NCBI GenBank assembly: GCA_030041375.1
Contig: JASHOA010000059.1
Span: 18,475-82,474, forward strand
From: Acetobacteraceae bacterium
Lineage (GTDB): Bacteria > Pseudomonadota > Alphaproteobacteria > Acetobacterales > Acetobacteraceae
Reading direction: 5' to 3'
DNA: 64,000 nucleotides
The notes beneath the pieces were generated by a model. That model made no database searches, was not told the origin of the DNA, and saw nothing but the letters and a program-made list of their open reading frames with translations. Positions 1-6,567 of the stretch are shown here, piece after piece. Within the stretch, counting starts at the first letter, position 1; every line of letters starts with the position of its first letter. The translations under genes and the position numbers were made by a program.

Positions 1-73
1 CGACGCTGAGCACGGCGATGACGATCGCCGCCGAAGCGGTGAGCGCGGTTGCGGAAATCAGATCGAACTGCAT
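1..73 (-). CDS. Partial gene, N-terminus of a probable membrane protein
   Basis: Only the first 24 codons lie in the window; the gene runs off the left edge. The visible product starts MQFDLISATALTASAA and continues hydrophobic, as expected for the first transmembrane helix or a signal anchor. A Shine-Dalgarno (GGAGAA) lies about 8 nt before the ATG, which supports the start. It follows the MarR-family gene on the same strand after a 62-bp gap, so the two may be co-transcribed and the regulator may control it. The fragment is too short to assign a family. Confidence 0.55.
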   Translation of the reverse strand, partial: MQFDLISATALTASAAIVIAVLSV

Positions 74-135
74 GGCTGCTTCTCCATGTATCTACACATA
101 ATTGGTCAAAGGCACGCCGGTCGTTCGGTGTCACG

Positions 136-582
136 TCATGGCTGCCGGCTTGCGGCTATCCTCGCCACCACCCCGGGCATCCCTTCCAGCACGCGGGCGA
201 CGCCCGCCTCGGCCCGTTGCCAGGCCGGCAGCAGAGTGAGCGCAAGGTGTTCCCCCTCCTCGGTGATCGCCACCGGCCGGACGCGGCCATCCGCCGCCGG
301 AAGCGAGCGGACCAGCCCGCGGCGTTCCAGGGGTCCGAGGTTGCGGGTAAGGGTCGTGCGCTCGAGGCCGGCGATGCTGGCGAGCCGGCCGAGCGGCAGT
401 GGGCCGGTCTGGATCAGTGTTGCCAGCAGGGTGAATTGGGTAGCGCGCAGACCGCTGTTGCGGAACGCGCGCTCATAGTGCTGCGTCACTGCCCGGCTGG
501 CCCGGCGCAGAGCCGAGCAGGTGCAGCTACGGCAGGGGACAAACTGGGCGGCCAGTCCGGGCATAAAGGTGCACATACACAT
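136..582 (-). CDS. MarR-family winged-helix transcriptional regulator
   Basis: 148 residues, normal MarR length. The core (about residues 28-130) contains the dimerisation helix, a recognition region reading LGRLASIAGLERTTLTRNL and a wing with the typical DGRVRPVAITEEG pattern. The N-terminus is unusually cysteine-rich: MCMC at the start and PCRSCTC near residues 17-23, ahead of the conserved ALRRASRAVTQ helix. A C-x-C-x-ALR N-terminus is found in a MarR subgroup, where the cysteines might sense metals or oxidants; that role is inference. It sits upstream of, and in line with, a membrane protein gene at the left edge. The start ATG is the first in frame, with only a weak ribosome site, so a start at the Met in FMPG is possible. 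Confidence 0.85.
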   Translation of the reverse strand: MCMCTFMPGLAAQFVPCRSCTCSALRRASRAVTQHYERAFRNSGLRATQFTLLATLIQTGPLPLGRLASIAGLERTTLTRNLGPLERRGLVRSLPAADGRVRPVAITEEGEHLALTLLPAWQRAEAGVARVLEGMPGVVARIAASRQP

Positions 583-807
583 TGTCGCCCCGGATGTCCA
601 GCCTCGGGATCATCGCCGAGGGCCGCCGCTCCGCGGGAGGAACAGCCGCGCAGAGCTGCGGCGTCGCAGCCGTCGAGGTGGCGACACCGATCGACGCGCC
701 GATCCTCCTGGTCGCGCTCGATCGCAAATCGCTTTACCTCCGGACGATCCGCAAGGAGATTGCGGTCATTTGCCGGCCCCCGCCCGGTGGAAGGAGACTG
801 TGACCGC
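583..807. promoter_or_regulatory. Divergent intergenic region (MarR gene / secreted-protein gene)
   Basis: This 225-bp stretch separates the divergent MarR gene and the secreted-protein gene, so both promoters should be here. I see no convincing gene in it and no clear sigma-70 hexamer pair. The right end holds the ribosome site GGAAGGAGA of the plus-strand gene. Confidence 0.4.
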
Positions 808-1449
808 ATGCTACCGCTGCCGCCCCGCCCGTTACAAAGATGTGCAGCGCCACTCTCTGCCACGGCACTTGCCCTGTTCATCTCGGCAGCGCTGCTTGAG
901 CCGCACGCCGCTGGTGCCGCGATGGCCCCGCAATTGCTGCCGGAGAGCGACGTCAAGATCCGGTATACGGTGAGCGTACCGGGTCAGCCGCCGCATGACT
1001 ACGATCTTTCGTTCAGTGCCGAGAGCGAACGGGTTCGTATCGACGATCCAGCGCGCGGCCTCTGGTTCCTGGTGGATCTCCGCAATGCCAGTGCGGCGCT
1101 GGTGGTGCCACAAATGCATGCGGTGGTGACGGAACCGGATCTCGCCAACCTGGCAGCGATCCTGGAGAGCGCAAAAACCGCTCGGTTCACGCCTTTGGGG
1201 GAGGCAAGCATCGCCGGGCTCAGCTGCACGCGCTACGAGGTTCTCAGCGACCAGGCGAGAGGAACAGCCTGCCTTACGCGCGATGGCATCGCGCTTGCCG
1301 TGTCCGGTGAGGATTCGCGCGGCTCCGCCCAGGTGGTCGCGGACTCGGTAACCGAGGTCGCGGTGCCGCCGGACAGTCTGGCTCCGCCGCCCGGCTTCCT
1401 GACCATCGCGCTGCCGCGCGGCGCAATCGCCGCTCTGCTCGGCAACTGA
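808..1449 (+). CDS. Secreted DUF4412-like protein of unknown function
   Basis: 213 residues. The ATG at 808 has a strong Shine-Dalgarno (GGAAGGAGA) about 10 nt upstream; longer in-frame openings lack one. Residues 1-35 form a signal peptide (proline/arginine start, hydrophobic ALALFISAALL, then AAGAAMA). The mature part has the layout of DUF4412-type periplasmic proteins: an early KIRYTVSVPG strand, an ERVRID strand, a central FTPLGEASIAGLSCTRYEV, then GTACLTRDGIAL, and an end with PPGFLTI. The two conserved cysteines, in GLSC and TACLT, could form a disulfide. The family fold is a periplasmic beta-structure of unknown role. No operon partner is evident. Confidence 0.65.
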   Translation: MLPLPPRPLQRCAAPLSATALALFISAALLEPHAAGAAMAPQLLPESDVKIRYTVSVPGQPPHDYDLSFSAESERVRIDDPARGLWFLVDLRNASAALVVPQMHAVVTEPDLANLAAILESAKTARFTPLGEASIAGLSCTRYEVLSDQARGTACLTRDGIALAVSGEDSRGSAQVVADSVTEVAVPPDSLAPPPGFLTIALPRGAIAALLGN

Positions 1450-1646
1450 ATTCAAGGATTCGATGAAACAGGCTGCGCAATCGCCGCTTTCGAAGGGCGA
1501 TCCGATGGCGCTCAGCCTGGCCGAATATGCGACCGCGGTCGACGGAAGTTCGCGATGCCGGCAGCCGTCGGTTGAACCGCCGTCCAATCCGTGGACGATA
1601 GAGACTCGGACAAAGGAGAGTGTTTTCAATCAGGCAGACACCGCTC
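1450..1646. other. Intergenic region, no supported gene
   Basis: About 200 bp between the secreted-protein gene and repeat A1. A short open frame starts at 1463 after an AAGGATTCG sequence, but it runs into the repeat and shows no domain, so I do not call it. Confidence 0.4.
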
Positions 1647-1751
1647 TAGACCCGTGTCGGGCTGACTGTGCAGCCCGACACGGGTCTCGCGCTTTATTCG
1701 AGCCCGCGATTCACGCCCTCCGACGTTTCCGCCTCGGGCGATCGCGGGCTA
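1647..1751 (+). repeat. Intergenic two-hairpin element A, copy 1
   Basis: 105 bp. Hairpin I has perfect 15-bp arms (GACCCGTGTCGGGCT and its complement) around a GACTGTGC loop; then comes CGCGCTTTATTCG; then hairpin II with arms AGCCCGCGAT and ATCGCGGGCT. The unit begins TAG and ends CTA. The final CTA is read on the minus strand as the TAG stop codon of the decarboxylase-family gene, so the element abuts and terminates that ORF. Five other copies are in this window. Confidence 0.9.
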
Positions 1752-2159
1752 GGCTTTCTGATCGACCTCCTTGAACACCTCCATGGCGACCTTGAAGGCA
1801 TCGAGGCCGGCGGGGATGCCGCAATAAACGCAGGCTTGGAGAAGGATTTCCTTGATCTCCTCGCGGGTCACGCCATTGGTCAACGCCGCCCGCATGTGCA
1901 GGCGCAACTCGTTCGGCCGGTTGAGCGCGGTCAGCATGCCGAGATTGAGGATGCTGCGGGTCTTGCGCGGCAGGCCCGGCCGCGTCCAGATCTCGCCCCA
2001 GGCCATTTCGGTGGTGATCTTCTGAAAGGCACGGAAGAACTCGTCGGCGTTGGCAAGCGAGCCGTCCACGTAGTCCGCGCCCAGCACCTCGCGGCGGACG
2101 GCGAGGCCCTTCTTGAAAAGCGGGCTTGCATATTCCGGATGCTTCGGATGACTGGCCAT
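1749..2159 (-). CDS. Carboxymuconolactone decarboxylase family protein
   Basis: 136 residues, starting MASHPKHPEYAS. The ATG at 2159 follows an AGAGGAA ribosome site; the longer opening upstream has none. The C-terminal half carries the CMD-fold signature (TNGVTREEIKEILLQACVYCGIPAGLDAF), closest in style to 4-carboxymuconolactone decarboxylase (PcaC, beta-ketoadipate pathway), which decarboxylates 4-carboxymuconolactone. It lacks the CxxC-xx-H of AhpD peroxidase-type members, so a decarboxylase or lactone-handling role fits better. No other pca genes are in the window, so the substrate is unknown. It is divergent from the lactonase-type hydrolase gene, and its stop codon lies within repeat A1. 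Confidence 0.8.
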   Translation of the reverse strand: MASHPKHPEYASPLFKKGLAVRREVLGADYVDGSLANADEFFRAFQKITTEMAWGEIWTRPGLPRKTRSILNLGMLTALNRPNELRLHMRAALTNGVTREEIKEILLQACVYCGIPAGLDAFKVAMEVFKEVDQKA

Positions 2160-2264
2160 CTCTGTTCCTCTCTTTGCTTTTCCTTCAGGGTTGCCGATCA
2201 CGGTAGAGGCTGGCCAGCCGATCGGCAAGCTGCTTCACTCACCTGCCTACGGGAAAATGCGCTC

Positions 2265-3059
2265 ATGAACCAACCGGAATACGAAGTCTTCGCTCTCCGC
2301 TACGCAACTCTTACGGCCCGCACAGCCGGGGAAAATTTCCTGTTCCCGGACGATCATGCGGCGCCGATGCCGATCGACTATTACATCTGGGCGATCCGTG
2401 GCGAGGGTCGCACGATCGTCGTCGATACCGGCTTCAGCCCGGAGTCGGGTGTGCGACGCGGCCGCCAGTCGCTCCATTCTCCGGAAACAGCGCTCGAGGC
2501 CATCGGGATCGATGCCGCAACGGTGGCGGACGTAGTCATTTCCCACCTGCACTGGGACCATGCGGGCAACTGGGAGGTCTTCCCCCAGGCCAGCTTCCAT
2601 TTGCAGGACAGCGAAATGGCCTTCGCCACCGGACGATGCATGTGCCATCACGTGTTCCGCCGCGCACTCGAAGTGGAGGACGTGGTGGGCGCGGTGCGCA
2701 ACGTCTTCGCCGGGCGCGTGCGGTTCCATGACGGCACGGCGGAGATCGCGCCCGGGGTGAGCCTCCATCTGATCGGCGGGCATTCCGGGGGCCAGCAATC
2801 CGTGCGTGTTCCAACCCGGCGCGGGTGGGTAGTGCTCGCCTCCGACGCCACTCACTTCTGGGCCAATATCCGCACCCGCAACCCCTTTCCGCTGATCGTG
2901 GACGTGGCGCGGACGCTGCAAGGCTACGAAATTCTTGAATCTCTCGCGGATGGTCCCGACCACATCATTCCCGGCCATGATCCGCTGGTGCTGAAGCGTT
3001 TTCCCGCCGTGCCCGGCCATCCGGACATCGTGCGCGTCGACCAGCCGCCGCTCGGCTGA
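2265..3059 (+). CDS. Metallo-beta-lactamase-fold hydrolase, N-acyl-homoserine-lactonase type
   Basis: 264 residues from the ATG at 2265. The zinc-binding set of this fold is present in order: HLHWDHAG (HxHxDH), a His in CHHVF, GGHSGG, SDATHFW with the bridging Asp, and the last His in PGHDP. This order and the N-terminal IVVDTGFSPE match the AHL lactonase family (AiiA/AttM type), which opens the lactone ring of acyl-homoserine lactones in the cytoplasm; no signal peptide is seen. The following gene, 20 bp downstream, is a penicillin-acylase-family enzyme, a family that includes AHL acylases. The pairing suggests lactone or signal degradation, but the real substrate cannot be read from sequence. 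Confidence 0.82.
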   Translation: MNQPEYEVFALRYATLTARTAGENFLFPDDHAAPMPIDYYIWAIRGEGRTIVVDTGFSPESGVRRGRQSLHSPETALEAIGIDAATVADVVISHLHWDHAGNWEVFPQASFHLQDSEMAFATGRCMCHHVFRRALEVEDVVGAVRNVFAGRVRFHDGTAEIAPGVSLHLIGGHSGGQQSVRVPTRRGWVVLASDATHFWANIRTRNPFPLIVDVARTLQGYEILESLADGPDHIIPGHDPLVLKRFPAVPGHPDIVRVDQPPLG

Positions 3060-3079
3060 AACGAGCGGCCGGGCGCGGC

Positions 3080-5425
3080 ATGCGCGCGATTGCCCACCCG
3101 CTCCGGCTCGCGGTTGCCGGGCTGATCATCCTGATCCTGCTGCTGATCGCCGCGGGCGGCGCCGCGGTGTGGCTGGCCCTGCCAACAGGCTCACAGACAC
3201 GCGCCATCCAGGGGCTGTCGGCGCCGGTCACGGTCACGCTCGATCAGCACGGCGTGCCTTTCATCCGGGCGGCGAATGTCGCGGATGCAGCGACCGCGCT
3301 CGGCTATCTGCACGCGCGTTCGCGGATGTTCCAGATGGCACTGCTGCGCCGGCTGGTTGCCGGAAGGCTTGCCGAATGGTTTGGCCCGGCCGCGCTCCCT
3401 TCCGATGAACTGATGCGCACGCTCGGGCTTGCGCGGCACGCCCGCGCGACGCTTGGAGAACTTCCGAGATCGACGCGGGATGTGCTCGACGCGTACGCGC
3501 GCGGCGTCAACGCCTGGATTGAGGAACGCGGACGCTTTGCCGCGCCGCAATTTCTGTTCCTGGGCGCGCCACGCCCCTGGACGGCGGTCGATTCGCTTTA
3601 CTGGGGCGAATGGATGAGCCTTTCGCTCTCCGGCAACTGGCGGCGCGAACTCGCCCGCCTCGCGCTGACTGGAAAACTCCCGACCGATCGCATTCTGGCC
3701 CTCTGGCCGCCGGACCATGGGAGTGACGCAGTCGATGCATCGCTCGCCTCACTCAGCCGAACGGCGGCCCGCCTGCTCGCCTTTCTGCCCGCTTTTCCCG
3801 CGCCCTTCACCGAGCCGGAGACCGCCTCGAACGAATGGGCCGTGGCCGGCGCGAGGAGCGCCACCGGAGCGCCGCTCCTGGCCGGGGATCCGCATCTCGG
3901 GCTCGACTTTCCTTCTCTCTGGTATCTGGCACGGATCGAAACGCCGCACACCACCCTGGTCGGCGCGACAGCCCCGGGCGTGCCCTTCCTCGTGCTCGGA
4001 CACAATCGCCACCTCGCCTGGACCTTCACCGATACCGGCGCCGATACCGAGGATCTGTTCATCGAACAGCCATTGCCGGGAGGCCGATATCAAACTCCGC
4101 ATGGTCCCCGGCCGTTCGGCATCAGAGTGGAAAAAATCCGCGTCCGCGGGCGCCCTGATGTCGATCTGATCGTGCGGACGACGCGCCACGGGCCTGTCAT
4201 CAGCGATCTCATCGATCCCAAGGGCCCCGTGCTCGCGGTGGCGATGGCGGGCCTTGCTCCGCGCGACACGGCGGCAACGGGGCTGCTTGCCCTCGATCGG
4301 GCAGAGAACGTGGAAGCGGCGGGCAAGGCCGCCGCCGAGATTTCCACACCCGTCCTGAACCTGCTGGTGGCGGATCAGAAGGGGATCGGCTTTTTCATGA
4401 CCGGGCGCCTGCCGATCCGAAACGAAGGGGACGGCGCAATGCCCGTCCCGGGCGCGGGCGGGGCCCATGACTGGACGGGCTTCGCCGCCGGCGAGGCGCT
4501 GCCGCATGTGATCGACCCGGCTTCCGGCGTGCTGGTCAATGCCAACAACCGTATCGGCCTTGCCGGCTTCCCGGTTTTCATCACGCGCGACTGGTTCGGC
4601 CCGTGGCGGGCGCGGCGCATCCGCCGGATGCTCGCCGCCCATCCCCGTGCCACGGTTGCCGGTTTCACGGCCATGCAGAACGACGTGCTCAGCACCTATG
4701 CCGAGCAGCTTCTGCCGGTACTGGAACGTGTGCCGCCACCGCCCGGCATGCCGGCCGTAGCCCTCGGGCTGCTCCGGCGCTGGCCGGGCGAAATGGCGAT
4801 GAACGCGCCCCAGCCATTGATCTTCAATGCGTGGCTCAGAAGCTTCCGCGCCTTGCTCTTTGCCCGCCTCGATCTCCCGGACAATGGCGCCGCGCCCGGC
4901 CCCGAGTTCATCGCCGGCGTGCTCGGCCATGACGGGCACTCACGCTGGTGCGCGGCGCCCAAGCTGGCCGAGAGCGAAAGCGGCAGTAAGGCAGATTGCG
5001 CGCCGCTGCTCGCCGAAGCACTGACGGAGGCAACGGCAGAACTCGCGGCCCGCTACGGCCATGACCCGGCCGGCTGGCGCTGGGGCAAGGCGCATCCTGC
5101 CGTCTTTGTCGATCCGGTGCTGGCGCGCATTCCCCTGCTCGGCTGGCTCACGGCCTGCCGCATTGCGACCCCCGGAGACGATACCACGGTGAACCGCGGG
5201 AGCCCGGCCCCGCCCGGCTTCCGCAACGTTCACGCAGCGGAATACCGTGGCGTCTATGATCTCGCCGATCTCGATCGGAGCCGCTTCATGATGGCGCCCG
5301 GCCAGGCCGGTGACCCGTTTGCCCGCCACGCCTGCGACCTTGTCCGCCCCTGGCGCGACGGCGAGAGTTTTGTCCTCGGGCCGAACCCCGGGCGGGTCAG
5401 CGCCACCATCAGCCTCGTGCCATGA
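3080..5425 (+). CDS. Penicillin acylase family N-terminal-nucleophile hydrolase
   Basis: 781 residues, normal for an Ntn-hydrolase precursor (alpha subunit, linker, beta subunit). Residues about 9-33 are a strong hydrophobic segment acting as signal or membrane anchor, so the enzyme is probably periplasmic. The alpha part has DQHGVPFIRA and ALGYLHARSRMFQM. The likely autocleavage site and catalytic nucleophile is Ser250 in TASNEWAVAG; beta-chain landmarks include GDPHLGLDFPSLWY and LGHNRHLAWTFTDTGAD. The family hydrolyses amides such as beta-lactam side chains or acyl-homoserine lactones. It is 20 bp behind the lactonase-type gene and surely co-transcribed. The usual Asn-Asn after Ser reads Asn-Glu here. 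A weak ribosome site precedes the ATG. Confidence 0.88.
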   Translation: MRAIAHPLRLAVAGLIILILLLIAAGGAAVWLALPTGSQTRAIQGLSAPVTVTLDQHGVPFIRAANVADAATALGYLHARSRMFQMALLRRLVAGRLAEWFGPAALPSDELMRTLGLARHARATLGELPRSTRDVLDAYARGVNAWIEERGRFAAPQFLFLGAPRPWTAVDSLYWGEWMSLSLSGNWRRELARLALTGKLPTDRILALWPPDHGSDAVDASLASLSRTAARLLAFLPAFPAPFTEPETASNEWAVAGARSATGAPLLAGDPHLGLDFPSLWYLARIETPHTTLVGATAPGVPFLVLGHNRHLAWTFTDTGADTEDLFIEQPLPGGRYQTPHGPRPFGIRVEKIRVRGRPDVDLIVRTTRHGPVISDLIDPKGPVLAVAMAGLAPRDTAATGLLALDRAENVEAAGKAAAEISTPVLNLLVADQKGIGFFMTGRLPIRNEGDGAMPVPGAGGAHDWTGFAAGEALPHVIDPASGVLVNANNRIGLAGFPVFITRDWFGPWRARRIRRMLAAHPRATVAGFTAMQNDVLSTYAEQLLPVLERVPPPPGMPAVALGLLRRWPGEMAMNAPQPLIFNAWLRSFRALLFARLDLPDNGAAPGPEFIAGVLGHDGHSRWCAAPKLAESESGSKADCAPLLAEALTEATAELAARYGHDPAGWRWGKAHPAVFVDPVLARIPLLGWLTACRIATPGDDTTVNRGSPAPPGFRNVHAAEYRGVYDLADLDRSRFMMAPGQAGDPFARHACDLVRPWRDGESFVLGPNPGRVSATISLVP

Positions 5426-5534
5426 GGCTTCCTGCTTCGGCCTTGTTGTGCGGCGTGATATCACCATTTGCCGGCAGTCGGCCGTTGACCGCGGGCGTTG
5501 CCTCCTGGAACATGGCGACGGGAGCGCCCATGGC

Positions 5535-6323
5535 ATGAGTTACAAGCCGCCGCAAAGGCCGCAGTTCTTCTACACGACAGCGCCCTTGCCCTGCCCGTAC
5601 GTTCCCGGCCGGATCGAGCGCAAGGTGGTGACGGAAATCACCAGCCCGGACGCCGAGTCCCTGCACGATCGCCTCTCGCGGGCCGGATTTCGCCGCAGCC
5701 ACAACATTGCCTATGCGCCGGTCTGCCCCGGTTGCAGCGCCTGCGTGCCGATCCGCATTCCGGTTGCAGCCTTCCAGGCGGACCGTTCGCAGCGGCGCGT
5801 ATTGCGCGCCAATGCGGGTGTGGAAGGCTTCGAGGTTCCCTCCCGCGCCACGCCCGAACAGTTCCAGCTTTTCCAGCGCTACCAGCGGGCCCGCCACGCC
5901 GATGGCGACATGGCGACGATGAGCTTCTACGATTATCGCGCCATGGTCGAGGACACGCCGATCGAGACCTTCGTCGTCGAATTCCGCGACCCGGATGACC
6001 GTCTCGTCGGGGCCTGCCTCACCGACCGGCTGGGCGACGGGCTTTCCGCCGTCTACAGCTTCTTTACCCCGGAATTGACGAAGCAAAGCCTCGGCACGCT
6101 GGCGATCCTGTGGCTGATCGCGCGCACGCGCGAACTCGCCCTGCCTTATGTCTACCTGGGCTACTGGGTGCCGGACAGCCACAAGATGTCCTACAAGGCG
6201 AGCTTCCGGCCGAGCGAAGTTCTGCTTTCCGGCCGCTGGCGCATGTTGACGGACGTCGACTTCAAGCAAGGAGAGCCGCTGGCGAGCCGCGCCATCCCGC
6301 TCGTTCCCGCCAGCAGCGCCTGA
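5535..6323 (+). CDS. bpt: Aspartate/glutamate leucyltransferase (Bpt)
   Basis: 262 residues. Bpt transfers leucine from Leu-tRNA to proteins with N-terminal Asp or Glu, marking them for ClpAP/ClpS degradation (N-degron pathway, EC 2.3.2.29). The sequence has the N-terminal PCPYVPGRIERKV segment, the cysteine pair in CPGCSACVPIRIP, and the C-terminal GNAT-like core ending LPYVYLGYWVPDSHKMSYK. The ATG at 5535 (MSYKPPQRPQFFY) is preceded by GGGAG and matches the usual family start; the open frame extends upstream only into the preceding acylase gene. The region after it holds repeats A2 and B1. Confidence 0.95.
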   Translation: MSYKPPQRPQFFYTTAPLPCPYVPGRIERKVVTEITSPDAESLHDRLSRAGFRRSHNIAYAPVCPGCSACVPIRIPVAAFQADRSQRRVLRANAGVEGFEVPSRATPEQFQLFQRYQRARHADGDMATMSFYDYRAMVEDTPIETFVVEFRDPDDRLVGACLTDRLGDGLSAVYSFFTPELTKQSLGTLAILWLIARTRELALPYVYLGYWVPDSHKMSYKASFRPSEVLLSGRWRMLTDVDFKQGEPLASRAIPLVPASSA

Positions 6324-6332
6324 ACGCATTCT

Positions 6333-6395
6333 TAGCCCGCGATCGCCCGCGGCGGAATCGTCGGAGGGCGTGAATCGCGGGCTCGAATAAACCGC
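6333..6395 (-). repeat. Element A, copy 2, hairpin II half (split by element B)
   Basis: Reverse-oriented hairpin II (TAGCCCGCGATCG through CGCGGGCTC) followed by the AATAAA spacer of element A. Hairpin I of the same unit lies at 6526-6567; between them is element B copy 1. Read on the minus strand, the order hairpin I, B, spacer, hairpin II shows that B sits exactly where other copies have GGGTCT joined to CGCGGTTTATT. Confidence 0.85.
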
Positions 6396-6526
6396 TAGTG
6401 TGCCGACTCCAACGCTTGATACGATAGGATGCACCGTAGCGGTCGGCACACACCTCTTTATTTTCAGTGGCCTCTCATCCCCTTTCGTTTGCTGCCGGCG
6501 GCAGCAAACGTCGGGGGCAGGACACT
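6396..6526 (+). repeat. Element B, copy 1 (MITE-like, nested in element A)
   Basis: About 131 bp. It begins TAGTGTGCC and ends GGACACT, giving short terminal inverted repeats. Inside are a first hairpin (GTGTGCCGAC and GTCGGCACAC), a TTTATTTTCAGTGGCC spacer, and a second hairpin with perfect CGTTTGCTGCC and GGCAGCAAACG arms. A second copy lies at 56413-56545. No ORF is present, so any movement would need a transposase in trans; that it is mobile is inference from its position inside element A. Confidence 0.75.
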
Positions 6527-6567
6527 AGACCCGTGTCGGGCTGACTGTGCGGCCCGACACGGGTCTA
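6526..6567. repeat. Element A, copy 2, hairpin I half
   Basis: Forty-two bp near-perfect inverted repeat, TAGACCCGTGTCGGGC to the matching arm ending GGGTCTA. The closing CTA (6565-6567) is the TAG stop codon of the minus-strand RND pump gene. Confidence 0.85.

Noticed and set aside
1463..1774. 103-codon frame just after the secreted-protein gene
   Set aside because: It has a fair ribosome site but runs through repeat A1, has no recognisable domain, and its C-terminal half is only repeat sequence.
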